Positions 50,558 through 59,754 of a stretch of 64,000 bases of DNA are shown here, one piece after another. Origin of the DNA: Streptomyces lavendulae subsp. lavendulae (GTDB taxonomy: Bacteria; Actinomycetota; Actinomycetes; Streptomycetales; Streptomycetaceae); NCBI RefSeq assembly GCF_002803845.1, contig NZ_CP024985.1:7265501-7329500 (forward strand). Reading direction: 5' to 3'. A program made the position numbers and the translations under genes. Position 1 is the stretch's first letter. Each line of letters starts with the position of its first letter. The notes beneath the pieces were generated by a model. That model made no database searches and was not told the origin of the DNA. It worked only from the letters and a program-made list of their open reading frames with translations.

Positions 50558-50798
50558 GCGCGCGGACCCGGCGTCACTCCCGGCCCGCAGGGCCCGGGCC
50601 GTGCCACGATGGCGGAGACCCCTGGGGACCACGGGAGGGGTTTGGCGGTCTTTGACGGTGAACGGAGCGAATTCAGGCAGCGGTTGTGACCGAGCGTTCG
50701 TCCGAAATCCGGCGGTCCGGCGAGGGGGACCTGGCGTCCGGGGGAGAGGGCGCCGGGCGGGCCGGTGGCGCGGAGCGGAGCGGGGCCCCCGGCGGGGG

Positions 50799-51511
50799 GT
50801 GAGCGACGAGCTCGCCGCGAACATGCGGCAGGGCTGGGCCGGCACCGAGCGCCACGACATCGAGCCCCTCCCGCAGGCCGCCCACACCGCCCGCCGGCGC
50901 GCGGCGCTCTCCGCCCGCTTCCCGGGCGAGCGCCTGGTGATCCCGGGGGCAACCCGCGGGTCCGCGCCAACGACACGTACCACCCCTTCCGCGCCTGCTC
51001 CGACTACGTCCATCTGACCGGCGACCGGTCCGAGGACGCCGTCCTGGTCCTGGAGCCCGAGGAGGACGGCGGCCCGGTCCGGGTCCTGCGCGGCCACGAC
51101 GCCGGCGTGGAGACCCGCACCCTCTACGCCGCCGACGGCACCCGCACCCTGCCCGTCAGCGGCACCTTCTCCCCGCTCCAGCGCACGGTCTACGACGCGG
51201 TCCACGACGCGCAGGAGGCCGGGATCGCCGCCGTCAGGCCCGGCGCCCGCTTCCGCGACTTCCACGACTGCGCCGCCGCCCGCGCCGAGGCGTACGCCGA
51301 CGGGGTCCTGGAACCCGGCGTCGTGCTCACCGTGGAGCCCGGCCCGTACTTCCAGGCCGACGACCTGACCGTCCCCGAGGAGTACCGCGGCATCGGCGTC
51401 CGGATCGAGGACGACGTCCTCGTCACCGAGGACGGCAACGAGAACCTCTCGGCGGCCCTGCCGCGCCGGTCCGACGAGGTCGAGTCCTGGATGGCCGACC
51501 TGCGGGCCTGA
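50799..51511 (+). pseudogene. Decayed Xaa-Pro aminopeptidase (PepP) pseudogene
   Basis: The N-terminal part, from GTG at 50799, reads VSDELAANMRQGWAGTERHD and RRAALSARFPGERLVIPG, then the frame shifts by one base in the G-run at about 50946-50951 and continues as RVRANDTYHPFRACSDYVHL, DRSEDAVLVLEPEEDGGPVR, TLYAADGTRTLPVSGTFS and ultimately GIGVRIEDDVLVTEDGNENL to the stop at 51511. Against intact actinobacterial PepP (about 460-490 residues) two large internal stretches are missing, joined at GHDAG/LLDAG-like and FHD/VHD-like motifs; the second removes the metal-binding HGTGH region. It cannot be active. Confidence 0.88.
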
Positions 51512-51796
51512 CACCACGGCATCGGTTCTGTGGCGCTATGTCCGTAATCCGGCGCGCTGCGCAAACGTGAATCGCACGCTTATGAAGCCGTGGAGCGTCA
51601 CTGGAGGCCGGAAAACGGCCCTTCCGTGGGACAGGATTCAGGTGCAGGAGCTGATGCCCTCCCCACGCGCCAACCCCCACTGACCTGGGGTTACGGCGGA
51701 ATTCTCCCTACCCGTCGCGGGCTTTGTGCTGCCCGGACGCACCCAGGGGGAACGGGAACGGGCGGGCTCGAATCCGACCCTCCAGGAGACAGCGAC
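51512..51796. other. Upstream region of the aldolase-tyrosinase block
   Basis: 285 bp. It includes an inverted pair AACCCC/GGGGTT (51672-51677 and 51687-51692) and AT-richer patches around 51535-51600 that may hold the promoter. No gene seen. Confidence 0.45.
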
Positions 51797-52603
51797 GTGT
51801 CCACCACCACCGCCCCGCAGGAAGCCTTCCTCGCCGACACCCACACCGGCCTGCCCATCCCCGCCGATCCCGTCTTCTCCTCCACCGACGAGGAACGCCG
51901 CCACCGCAAGCAGCGACTGGCCGCGGCCATGCGCCTGTTCGGCAAGGAGGGCTACGCCGAGGGCATCTCCGGCCACATCTCGGTCCGCGACCCCGAGGAC
52001 CACGACACCTTCTGGGTCAACCCCTTCGGCGTCTCCTTCAACCGCGTCCGCGTGGCCGACCTGATCCGCGTCGACGCCACCGGCCGGGTCGTCGACGGCA
52101 CCGGCAAGGTCAACCCGAGCGCCTTCACCATCCACTCCTCGATCCACGAGCGCCCCGAGGCCAACGCCATCGCCCACGGCCACACCGTCCACGCCCGCGC
52201 CCTGGGCGCCCTGGAACGGCTGCTGGAGCCCTACGACCAGGAGTCCGCGGCCTTCTACCAGGACCAGGTCCTCTACGGGGACTACGACGGCCCCGCCATC
52301 AAGATCGAGCACGGCCGGGACATCGCCGACCGCCTCGGCGCCAAGCGCGCCATGCTGCTGCGCCACCACGGCCTGATCACCGTCGGCGGCTCCCTCGAAG
52401 AGGCCGTCCACTGGTTCTTCACCTACGAGAGCTGCGCCCGCGTCCAGCTCCTCGCCCTCGCCGCCGGCCGCCCCGTCCCCATGTCCCACGAGCAGGCCCT
52501 GCTGGCCCGCGACGGCTTCGGCGACGAACAGCTCGGCCGCTACAGCTTCCAGATCATGTGGGACGAGATCACGGCCGAACAGCCCGATCTGCTCGACGAG
52601 TAG
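51797..52603 (+). CDS. Class II aldolase/adducin-family protein
   Basis: 268 residues from GTG at 51797 (CCAGGAGAC upstream). Landmarks: FGKEGYAEGISGHISVRD, FWVNPFGVSFNRVRVADLIR, NAIAHGHTVHARALGALERL with zinc His residues in HGHTVH, and MLLRHHGLITVGGSLEEAVH with a further His. Members act as sugar-phosphate aldolases, epimerases or decarboxylase-like enzymes; the substrate is unknown. It is first in a run of seven closely spaced genes through the tyrosinase genes, 57 nt before the next. Confidence 0.88.
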   Translation: MSTTTAPQEAFLADTHTGLPIPADPVFSSTDEERRHRKQRLAAAMRLFGKEGYAEGISGHISVRDPEDHDTFWVNPFGVSFNRVRVADLIRVDATGRVVDGTGKVNPSAFTIHSSIHERPEANAIAHGHTVHARALGALERLLEPYDQESAAFYQDQVLYGDYDGPAIKIEHGRDIADRLGAKRAMLLRHHGLITVGGSLEEAVHWFFTYESCARVQLLALAAGRPVPMSHEQALLARDGFGDEQLGRYSFQIMWDEITAEQPDLLDE

Positions 52604-52660
52604 CCACCCGCGCACCGAGCAGCACACCGGCCGGCCGCCCCAGATCCCAGGAAGCCCCTC

Positions 52661-53653
52661 ATGAGTTCCACAGCCTCACCGCGCGCCGAAGCGCGCACCG
52701 TCCTCATCATCGTCGCGATCGTGCAGTTCGTCATCGGCGGCTGGTTCTCGTGGTCGGCCTCCCGCGCCGAACCCCGCGACCTGCCCGTCCTCGTCGTCGC
52801 CGCCCCGGGCGCGGAGCAGCTCACCGAGCGGCTGCGCGAGGCCGCACCGGGCGCCTACGCGGTCAAGAGCGCGGCCACCGCCGAGGAGGCCGACGCCGCC
52901 CTGCGCGACCGCGAGGCCTACGGCGTCCTGCTGCCGGTCTCCGGCGGGCTGGAACTGCACCTCGCCTCCGCCGCGTCGCCCACCGTGGCCCAGACCCTCA
53001 CCGGCCAGGCGCAGGAGCTCGCCGGCGGCCCCGTCCGCGTCACCGACGTGGTGCCCGCCGACGCCGACGACCCGCACGGCGCGGGGCTGTCCACGGGCTT
53101 CCTGCCGCTGCTGATCACCGCGGTGATCGCGGCCCTGCTCTTCGTCCTCAAGGTCCGCGACGCGGGCGCCCGACTCCTCGGCGCCGTCGGCTTCGCCGTC
53201 GTCTCCGGCCTGCTCAGCTCCCTGATGCTCACGCACCTCAGTGGGGTGCTGCCCGGAAACTACTTCGTCAACGCCGGCATCGTGGCCCTGCTGGAGCTCG
53301 CCATGGTCTCCGTGATCACCGGCCTCGGCTCGCTGGTCGGACCGCCCGGGATCGCCGTCGGCGCGGTGCTGATGTTCGTGGTCGGCAACCCGCTCTCCGG
53401 TCTGGCCTCGGCCCCCGAGATGCTGCCCCAGCCGTTCGGCGCGATCGGCCAGTTCCTTCCCGCCGGCGCCGCCGCCACGCTGCTGCGCACGGTGGGCCCC
53501 TTCGACGGAGCGGGCGCGGGCGGACCCGTCCTGGTGCTCGTGGTCTGGGCGCTGATCGGCCTCGGCCTGCTCTACGCGAGCTCCCGCCGCCGCCCCGCCC
53601 CGGCAGCCCCGCAGGACCCGTCCGCCGCCCCGCGGCCCGCCGCCGCGCACTGA
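52661..53653 (+). CDS. Membrane protein with ABC-2/YhgE-like topology
   Basis: 330 residues: one N-terminal membrane segment (TVLIIVAIVQFVIGGWFSWS), an extracytoplasmic domain of about 110 residues (residues 35-145), then about six membrane segments (FLPLLITAVIAALLFVLKV; LLGAVGFAVVSGLLSSLML; AGIVALLELAMVSVITGLGS; GGPVLVLVVWALIGLGLLYA) and a Pro/Ala-rich tail. The layout resembles ABC-2 permeases and YhgE/DUF3533 exporters without their own ATPase. It could export the product of the neighbouring tyrosinase pathway; unproven. Confidence 0.75.
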   Translation: MSSTASPRAEARTVLIIVAIVQFVIGGWFSWSASRAEPRDLPVLVVAAPGAEQLTERLREAAPGAYAVKSAATAEEADAALRDREAYGVLLPVSGGLELHLASAASPTVAQTLTGQAQELAGGPVRVTDVVPADADDPHGAGLSTGFLPLLITAVIAALLFVLKVRDAGARLLGAVGFAVVSGLLSSLMLTHLSGVLPGNYFVNAGIVALLELAMVSVITGLGSLVGPPGIAVGAVLMFVVGNPLSGLASAPEMLPQPFGAIGQFLPAGAAATLLRTVGPFDGAGAGGPVLVLVVWALIGLGLLYASSRRRPAPAAPQDPSAAPRPAAAH

Positions 53654-53706
53654 CCGCACGCGCGCCGGCCCCTCCCCGACTGACTCCTTTTCCGTGAAGG
53701 GTGACC

Positions 53707-55260
53707 ATGAACACGAACTCCAGTGACCGCCCGCCGACGCGCATCGCCCTGGTCGGCGGAGGGGCCGCAGCCGTCTGCCTGCTGGACCGGCTGTCCCGCA
53801 CCCCCGGCCTCGGGCGGGGGACGATCACCGTCTTCGAGCCCTCGGGCAGCCTCTGGCGCGGGCGCGCCTACCAGCTCGACACCGACGCCGTCCTCGCCAA
53901 CATCATCCCGTCCGAGATGAGCGCGCGCGTCGGCGACCCCGGCCACTTCCTGCGCTGGCTCCGCGAGTTCGGCCTGCCCTTCGGGGAGGGGGACTACGCC
54001 GCCGACGGCTACTTCCCGCCCCGCTGGGTGTTCGGCAGCTACCTGGAGCGCACCGGTGAGACCGCCGTCCGCGCGCTCTCCCTCGACGGTCTGCCCGTCC
54101 GGATCGTCAGGGAGGCGGTCGTCGCCGCCCGCGAGACCGACCGGGAGGTGGTGCTGACCTCCTCCGACGGCCGGTCGCAGGCCTTCGACTACGTGGTCTG
54201 CGCCGTCGGCGCCGGCCGCCCCGCCGACCACTACGGACTCCACGGATCCCCGGGCTACTTCGGCGACCCCTACCCGCTCGGCACCACCGTCGCCGCGGTC
54301 CCGGAGTCCGCCGACGTCACCGTCCTCGGCACCGGCCTCGCCGCCGTCGACGCCGTGGTCTCCCTCGCCGCCCACGGCCACCGGGGCCGGATCACCATGG
54401 CCTCCCGCAACGGCGCGCTCCCGGCCGTCCGCCAGCGACCCGTCTTCCCGGAGATCACGCACTTCACCCCGGCCGCCCTGCACGCGGCGGCCGCCCGGTC
54501 CGACGACCGGTGGATCGAGCTGGGCGACGTACTCGACCTCCTCGGGCGGGAGCTGGCCGAACACGGCGCCGACCCGTCCGTGGTCCTGGCCGAACTGCTC
54601 TCCCTCGGCGACGAGGCCCCGATGGAGCGGCTGCGCCGCCAGTACGAGGACCTCGACGCGGCGGACACCGGCCTGCGGGTCCTGCAGCACGCGGTGCCCG
54701 AGAGCGGCCCGGACGCCTGGACCCTGCTGCGCCCGGAGGACCAGCGGTTCATCCGCGAGAACCACTACCGGGCCGTGATGAGCCTGTGCTGCCCGATGCC
54801 GCCCGCCAACGCGCGCCGGCTCCTCGACCTGCACCGGACCGGCCGGCTGCACGTCACGGGCGGCCTGTGGAACGTGAAGCCGCTGGCCGCGGGAGGCTTC
54901 CACGTCGCCGCCGACACCGGGGAGTACGAGAGCGACGTCGTCATCAACGCCGTCAGTGCCCCCTCGCACCGGGTGCCCGAGCGGGCCCGCCCCTTCCTCG
55001 ACTCCCTCGTCGAGGACGGCATCGGCGAGTACCACCCGCACGGCGGTCTGCGCGTCGAACCGGCCACCAGCCGGGCCGTGGGCGGGGGGCGGGCGCACCG
55101 CCGGATGCACGCCATCGGCGACATGGGCGCCGGAACCCTCTTCTTCACCTCCGGCATGCCCTCCGTCCTCGAACGGGCCGACGACATAGTCCGCGCCGTC
55201 GTGGAGGACCTCACGGCCGCCGCCCAAGCACCCACCACCCTCCAGGAGCAGCCCGCATGA
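53707..55260 (+). CDS. FAD/NAD(P)-binding protein (NAD_binding_9 type)
   Basis: 517 residues from ATG at 53707 (GAAGG upstream; a GTG at 53701 is less likely). The N-terminal nucleotide motif IALVGGGAAAVCLLDRLS is followed by ITVFEPSGSLWRGRAYQLDT and ANIIPSEMSARVGDPGHFLR, characteristic of the NAD_binding_9 family, and a second dinucleotide motif VTVLGTGLAAVDAVVSLAAH. The C-terminus ends MGAGTLFFTSGMPSVLERAD. These proteins are thought to be flavin oxidoreductases. It overlaps melC1 by 4 nt, so it is translated with the tyrosinase genes. Confidence 0.85.
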   Translation: MNTNSSDRPPTRIALVGGGAAAVCLLDRLSRTPGLGRGTITVFEPSGSLWRGRAYQLDTDAVLANIIPSEMSARVGDPGHFLRWLREFGLPFGEGDYAADGYFPPRWVFGSYLERTGETAVRALSLDGLPVRIVREAVVAARETDREVVLTSSDGRSQAFDYVVCAVGAGRPADHYGLHGSPGYFGDPYPLGTTVAAVPESADVTVLGTGLAAVDAVVSLAAHGHRGRITMASRNGALPAVRQRPVFPEITHFTPAALHAAAARSDDRWIELGDVLDLLGRELAEHGADPSVVLAELLSLGDEAPMERLRRQYEDLDAADTGLRVLQHAVPESGPDAWTLLRPEDQRFIRENHYRAVMSLCCPMPPANARRLLDLHRTGRLHVTGGLWNVKPLAAGGFHVAADTGEYESDVVINAVSAPSHRVPERARPFLDSLVEDGIGEYHPHGGLRVEPATSRAVGGGRAHRRMHAIGDMGAGTLFFTSGMPSVLERADDIVRAVVEDLTAAAQAPTTLQEQPA

Positions 55261-55679
55261 GCCCCCGCACCGCCCCCGTCACCCGCCGGGACATGATGCG
55301 CGCCGCCCTGACCACCGCGGTGGTCGTCGGCACCAGCGCCGCCGTCGCCCCCATCGTGCTGGCCGACCCGGCCCCCGCCCCCGCCCCGGCCGCCCCCCGC
55401 GGCACCTTCGACGAGGTGTACCGGGGCCGCCGGATCCAGGGCGGGCCGGTCCCCGTCCGCTACGCCTCCGCCCGGGGCGCCGCCGCCCCTGCCTCCGGAC
55501 CGGGCGTGGAGATCAGCATCGACGGCCGTCCGCTGCACGTCATGCGCCGCGCCGACGGCAGCTACCTGAGTCTCGTCAACCACTACCGGTCGTTCCCGAC
55601 GCCGCTGGAGGCGGCGCGCGCGGCCGTGGACGAGATCGGCACCGCACAGCTCTCGACGGCCTCCTTCCACCACCACTGA
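55257..55679 (+). CDS. melC1: Tyrosinase copper chaperone/cofactor MelC1
   Basis: 140 residues. The Tat signal TRRDMMRAALTTAVVVG is at the N-terminus, then an Ala/Pro linker and the MelC1 core FDEVYRGRRIQGGPVP, VEISIDGRPLHVMRRADGSY and VNHYRSFPTPLEAARAAVDE. The Tyr in NHY corresponds to the residue that inserts into the tyrosinase active site in the known MelC1-MelC2 complex. MelC1 delivers copper to apo-MelC2 and carries it across the membrane by the Tat pathway. Starts in the stop of the preceding gene (ATGA). Confidence 0.95.
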   Translation: MSPRTAPVTRRDMMRAALTTAVVVGTSAAVAPIVLADPAPAPAPAAPRGTFDEVYRGRRIQGGPVPVRYASARGAAAPASGPGVEISIDGRPLHVMRRADGSYLSLVNHYRSFPTPLEAARAAVDEIGTAQLSTASFHHH

Positions 55680-55728
55680 CCGCCGCCGACCACCACCGAC
55701 CGCCGCCGAGGCGGGGAAACGGACACAC

Positions 55729-56595
55729 GTGTACACCCGCAAGAACCAGAAGGACCTGGACCCCGACGAGCGCGCGAGGTTCGTGGGCGCCGTCCTGGAG
55801 GTCAAACGACGTGGCGTCTACGACGAGTTCGTCCGGCTGCACGGCCGGTACTTCGTCTCCGACGGCGAGGGCGGACAGCGGGTGGGGCACATGTCCCCCT
55901 CCTTCTTCCCCTGGCACCGCCAGTACCTGCTGGAGTTCGAACGCGCCCTCCAGCAGGTCGACCCCGCGGTGACCCTGCCCTACTGGGACTGGACGGTGGA
56001 CCAGGCGCCCTCCTCGTCCCCGTGGACCGACGACTTCCTCGGCGGCGACGGCCGCCCCGGCGACCACCGCGTCATGACGGGTCCGTTCGCCTTCGACGGG
56101 GGCAACTGGCCGGTGGACGTGGGCGTCACCGAGGAGAAGTACCTCATGCGCAGCTTCGGCCGCCCGGCCGATCCCGTCGCGCTGCCCACCCCCGCCGAAC
56201 TGGAGTGGGCCATCGGCGACCCGGTCTACGACAGCGCCCCCTGGGACTCCACCTCCACCACCGCCGGCTTCCGCAACAAGGTCGAGGGCTGGACCGTCGG
56301 CGAGCAGGAGGGCTGGCACAACCACAACCGGGTCCACCTGTGGGTCGGCGGCCAGATGACCGGCGGGACCTCGCCCAACGACCCCGTCTTCTGGCTCCAC
56401 CACACCTTCATCGACCTCATCTGGGCCCGCTGGCAGCGCCGCCACCGGGGCTCCGGATACGAGCCCGCCCGGCCGCTGCCCGCATCCGACCCCCAGCACG
56501 GCCGGGTCGTCAGCCTCGACGAGCCCCTGTCCCCGTGGCAGGTGCGCCCCTCCGAACTGCTCGACCACACCCGCTTCTACCTGTACGCCGAGTGA
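55729..56595 (+). CDS. melC2: Tyrosinase MelC2 (type 3 copper oxidase)
   Basis: 288 residues, GTG start. CuA ligands His38 (VRLHGRY), His54 (VGHMSPSFF) and His63 (PWHRQYL); CuB ligands His199 and His203 (HNHNRVHLWVGG) and His225 (FWLHHTFID). VTLPYWDWTVDQ and SPNDPVFWLHH match the family. It hydroxylates monophenols and oxidises diphenols to quinones. There is no signal peptide because export depends on MelC1. Relative to the melanin enzyme MelC2, the CuB region is displaced by about nine residues, and the linked redox and transport genes suggest a role beyond melanin. Confidence 0.95.
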   Translation: MYTRKNQKDLDPDERARFVGAVLEVKRRGVYDEFVRLHGRYFVSDGEGGQRVGHMSPSFFPWHRQYLLEFERALQQVDPAVTLPYWDWTVDQAPSSSPWTDDFLGGDGRPGDHRVMTGPFAFDGGNWPVDVGVTEEKYLMRSFGRPADPVALPTPAELEWAIGDPVYDSAPWDSTSTTAGFRNKVEGWTVGEQEGWHNHNRVHLWVGGQMTGGTSPNDPVFWLHHTFIDLIWARWQRRHRGSGYEPARPLPASDPQHGRVVSLDEPLSPWQVRPSELLDHTRFYLYAE

Positions 56596-56654
56596 TCCGT
56601 CCGCACCCGCGGCCCGTCACCGCTTCCCGTCCCACCCACCGAAAAGGAACCGTC

Positions 56655-57107
56655 ATGCGCATCCGCACCCTCCGCACCGCCGTCCCGGCCCTCGCCGCCG
56701 CGGCCCTGATCACCCTGGCCGGGGCCCCGTCGGCGCAGGCCGCCCCCGCGCAGGCGGCCTCCGCCCCGGCGCCCGCCGCCGTCCCGGACTTCGCGGGTCA
56801 CACGTACGTCCTCACGCTCGACAACGGCGCGGTCCTGCGCAACTCCTACTCCGCGGACGGCACCACCCTGGACTGGACCGCCCTGGAGGGCCCGATGGCC
56901 GGGCACGGCGGCCGGGAGGCGCTCTCCGTGCGCGCCGTCGGCGAGGGTCTGTACTTCGTCAACTGGGTCGAGGCCTCGGGCATGACGGTCAGCCACGTGA
57001 TGGACCTCGGCCGCGGCACCGTCAGCGTCTACTGGACCTACGCCACCCCCGACGGCGGCCGGACCGGCGAACTGCACACCGCGACGCTCCAGCGCGTCTC
57101 TTCTTGA
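56655..57107 (+). CDS. Secreted MoaF-like small protein
   Basis: 150 residues from ATG at 56655 (AAAAGGAAC upstream). A signal peptide (RTAVPALAAAALITLAGAPS, cut near AQA) is followed by a single domain of about 100 residues: FAGHTYVLTLDNGAVLRNSY, ALEGPMAGHGGREALSVRAV, GLYFVNWVEASGMTVSHVMD, GTVSVYWTYATPDGG. This matches MoaF-related calycin-like domains. The biochemical role of the family is poorly defined; calycin folds often bind small hydrophobic molecules. Its place after melC2 suggests it may bind the phenolic product or precursor outside the cell. Confidence 0.75.
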   Translation: MRIRTLRTAVPALAAAALITLAGAPSAQAAPAQAASAPAPAAVPDFAGHTYVLTLDNGAVLRNSYSADGTTLDWTALEGPMAGHGGREALSVRAVGEGLYFVNWVEASGMTVSHVMDLGRGTVSVYWTYATPDGGRTGELHTATLQRVSS

Positions 57108-57181
57108 CCGGCACGGTCGGGCGGGGCCGGGCGCACGGCGTCCGGCCCCGCCCGCACCCGTTTCCAGGGGGGAAACACCAC

Positions 57182-58657
57182 ATGCCCGTACCACCGACCG
57201 GCTCGGCGCCCGCGCCCACCGCTCCCGCGCCCACCGCGCCCGCACCGCTGCCCGCCCCGCCGACGGGGGCCGGGCCTCCGGCCCCCGGCGCCCCGGGCGG
57301 GGAGGGGCTCGCGGGCTCCCTGAGGCCGCGCCACCTCACCATGCTGGCCCTGGGCGGGGTCATCGGGGCCGGCCTGTTCGTCGGGTCCGGCACCGGCCTG
57401 CGGATCGCGGGCCCGGCCATCATCCTCTCGTACGCCCTCGCAGCCGCCCTGGCCCTGCTGGTGATGCGGATGCTCGGCGAGATGGCCGCCGCCATGCCGG
57501 CCGGCGGATCGTTCTCCGTCTACGCCGACCGCGCCCTCGGCCGGTGGGCCGGATTCACCGCGGGCTGGCTGTACTGGGCGGTGACGGCCATCGCGATCGC
57601 CATCGAGCTGATCGCCGCCGCGACGATCCTGCACCAGTGGATGCCGGCCGTTCCGCAGTGGGCGATCGCCCTCGTGGCGCTCGGCGTCTTCACCCAGTCC
57701 AACATGCTGTCGGTCTCCTCCTTCGGGGAGGCCGAGTTCTGGTTCGCGGGCATCAAGGTCGCGGCCATCATCGCCTTCCTCGCCCTCGGCGTGGCCGCCC
57801 TGTGCGGGGCGGTCCCCGGCGTCGACGCCCCGGGCATGGCCAACCTGACCGGCCGCGGCGGTTTCCTCCCGCAGGGGTGGAACAGCGTGGTGGCGGGACT
57901 GCTCACCGTCGTCTTCGCCTTCGGCGGCATGGAGGTCATCACGATGGCGGCCGCGGAGTCCGGGGACCCGGCCCGCTCCGTCACCAAGGCGGTCGGCAGC
58001 GCGATCTGGCGGATCAGCCTCTTCTACCTCGGCTCGATCGCCGTCATCATCACCCTGCTGCCCTGGGACGCGGCCGTCCCCGGCCGCAGCCCCTACGTCG
58101 CCGTCCTGGACCGGCTCGGCATCCCCGGCGCGGGACGGCTGATCGAGGTCGTCGTACTCATCGCCCTGCTCTCGGCGATGAACGCCAACCTCTACGGCGC
58201 CTCGCGCATGGCCCACTCGCTCGCCGTGCGCGGGGAGGCGCCGCGCCTGCTGCGGCGCACCTCGGGCCGCGGGGCCCCGCGCCCGGCGGTGGCGGCGTCG
58301 GCGGCCTTCGGCTTCGTCGCGATCGGCCTGGACCACTGCTGGCCGGAGCGGATCCTGCCGTTCCTGGCCAAGGCCATGGGCGGGTCCATGCTGTACATGT
58401 GGCTGACGGTGGCGGCCGCCCACCTGGTGCTGCGGCGCCGCCTGGAGCGGGAGTCCCCGCACCTGCTGGTGGTGCGCACGCGGGGGTTCCCGTACCTGTC
58501 CTGGCTCGCCGCCGCGGGCATCGTCGCCGTGCTGCTGCTGATGGCCGTCGATCCGCAGGCGCGCGGGCAGCTGGGCTGGTCGACGCTGCTGGTGCTGGTC
58601 CTGCTGGCGGCCGCGGGAGTGCGGGCGCTGTGGGCGCGCCGGGCGTCCGGCCGCTGA
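57182..58657 (+). CDS. APC-family amino-acid permease
   Basis: 491 residues from ATG at 57182. A Pro/Ala-rich N-terminal tail of about 45 residues precedes 12 membrane segments; the first holds TMLALGGVIGAGLFVGSGTG, typical of GABA/aromatic amino-acid (AAT) permeases. Other segments include ALGRWAGFTAGWLYWAVTAI and VFAFGGMEVITMAAAESGDP. In this operon it could import tyrosine or another aromatic amino acid for the tyrosinase (inferred). It is the last gene before a strong terminator. Confidence 0.9.
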   Translation: MPVPPTGSAPAPTAPAPTAPAPLPAPPTGAGPPAPGAPGGEGLAGSLRPRHLTMLALGGVIGAGLFVGSGTGLRIAGPAIILSYALAAALALLVMRMLGEMAAAMPAGGSFSVYADRALGRWAGFTAGWLYWAVTAIAIAIELIAAATILHQWMPAVPQWAIALVALGVFTQSNMLSVSSFGEAEFWFAGIKVAAIIAFLALGVAALCGAVPGVDAPGMANLTGRGGFLPQGWNSVVAGLLTVVFAFGGMEVITMAAAESGDPARSVTKAVGSAIWRISLFYLGSIAVIITLLPWDAAVPGRSPYVAVLDRLGIPGAGRLIEVVVLIALLSAMNANLYGASRMAHSLAVRGEAPRLLRRTSGRGAPRPAVAASAAFGFVAIGLDHCWPERILPFLAKAMGGSMLYMWLTVAAAHLVLRRRLERESPHLLVVRTRGFPYLSWLAAAGIVAVLLLMAVDPQARGQLGWSTLLVLVLLAAAGVRALWARRASGR

Positions 58658-58663
58658 AGGCGG

Positions 58664-58693
58664 GGCCCGGCCGGGAGGGTTCCCGGCCGGGCC
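58664..58693. terminator. Bidirectional hairpin terminator
   Basis: A perfect 13-bp stem (58664-58676 with 58681-58693) and a 4-nt loop between the convergent permease and LuxR genes. Confidence 0.75.
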
Positions 58694-58722
58694 GTACGGA
58701 TGGTCTGGGCGGTGGCGCGGCG

Positions 58723-59748
58723 TCAGGCCGACAGCGGATCGCAGTCCCGCTCGGCGCCCTCGTCCGCGGGCAGCAGCCCCGACGTGGCGATGAGGTAGCC
58801 GAGCTGGGCCCGGCTGCGGCTCTGGAGCAGGGCGGCGATCCGGCTCACGTGGGCCGCGACGGTACGCCGGCTGGTGCCCAGCCGCCGGGCGATCGCCTCG
58901 TCGGTGTACCCGGCCACCAGCAGGCGCATCACGGCCCGCTGGATCTCGTCCGCGATGTCGGGTTCCACGGTGCGCGAGGCGCGCGGGTCGACGGACGAGC
59001 CGCGCTCCCAGGCCTCCTCGAAGACCTGCACCAGGAAGGCGACGATGGCCGGTTGCCTGATCTCCAGGGCCGAGGTGCGGGCCTCGACGTGGCCCGGCAC
59101 GTAGGCGACGGCGCGGTCGACGACGACCAGCCGGTCGAAGACGTGGTCCAGGGTGCGGACCTCGCAGCCCGCCTCGGTCAGCCGCTCGATGTGGCGCAGG
59201 GTGGCCGCGTGGGTCCGCACCGCGTGCGGATAGAGCGTCCGGTGGCGGGCGGGGCCGCGGACGTGGTCGAGTTCGTCCAGGTCGTAGGAGACCCGGGAGC
59301 CCCCGGGCTGCACGGTCATCAGTTCCTCACGGCACTCGCGGACCGCGTGGGCCAGCGTGGAGTGGACGACCTTCTCCCCGTCGATCGGCGTGGCCCAGCC
59401 GGTGTGTTCGCGCTGCGCCGCGGTGTAGATCGCGGCGACCGGAACGAAGCTGCCGGCGATGGCCTGCGCGTCCCTGCGCTGCTTCTGCAGCGACTGCTCG
59501 ATGGGCCGGACCAGTTCGGCCTTGGCCACGTCCGGCGAGACGGGCACCAGCACCGTCGGATCGTCGGGCGGAGGGACCAGCAGCCCCATCCGCAACAGGC
59601 AGGCCGGTGCGCCCTCCCTGGGCGCGCACCCCTTCACCACGGCCTTGCGGTAGAAGCCGAGGCCCTCACCGCATACGCCGCCCCCTCCTCCTGCAGAGTC
59701 GTCACCTTCACAACATTCCCCCGTGTACTGCCTTGCAAGATCCTGCAT
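58723..59748 (-). CDS. LuxR-type HTH regulator with a TrmB-like/unknown sensor region
   Basis: 341 residues from ATG at 59748 (ATG at 59763 is an alternative). The C-terminal LuxR HTH (LLVAGYTDEAIARRLGTSRR, TVAAHVSRIAALLQSRSRAQ) is clear. The N-terminal 260 residues have no certain family; the segment QSLQKQRRDAQAIAGSFVPV and the acidic HTLAHA-type region recall helical LuxR/TrmB-like sensors seen in actinobacteria. CATAAT (59760-59755) lies 6 nt before the start, so the transcript may be leaderless. It is divergent from the SnoaL-like gene. Confidence 0.82.
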   Translation of the reverse strand: MQDLARQYTGECCEGDDSAGGGGGVCGEGLGFYRKAVVKGCAPREGAPACLLRMGLLVPPPDDPTVLVPVSPDVAKAELVRPIEQSLQKQRRDAQAIAGSFVPVAAIYTAAQREHTGWATPIDGEKVVHSTLAHAVRECREELMTVQPGGSRVSYDLDELDHVRGPARHRTLYPHAVRTHAATLRHIERLTEAGCEVRTLDHVFDRLVVVDRAVAYVPGHVEARTSALEIRQPAIVAFLVQVFEEAWERGSSVDPRASRTVEPDIADEIQRAVMRLLVAGYTDEAIARRLGTSRRTVAAHVSRIAALLQSRSRAQLGYLIATSGLLPADEGAERDCDPLSA

Positions 59749-59754
59749 GGCGCC

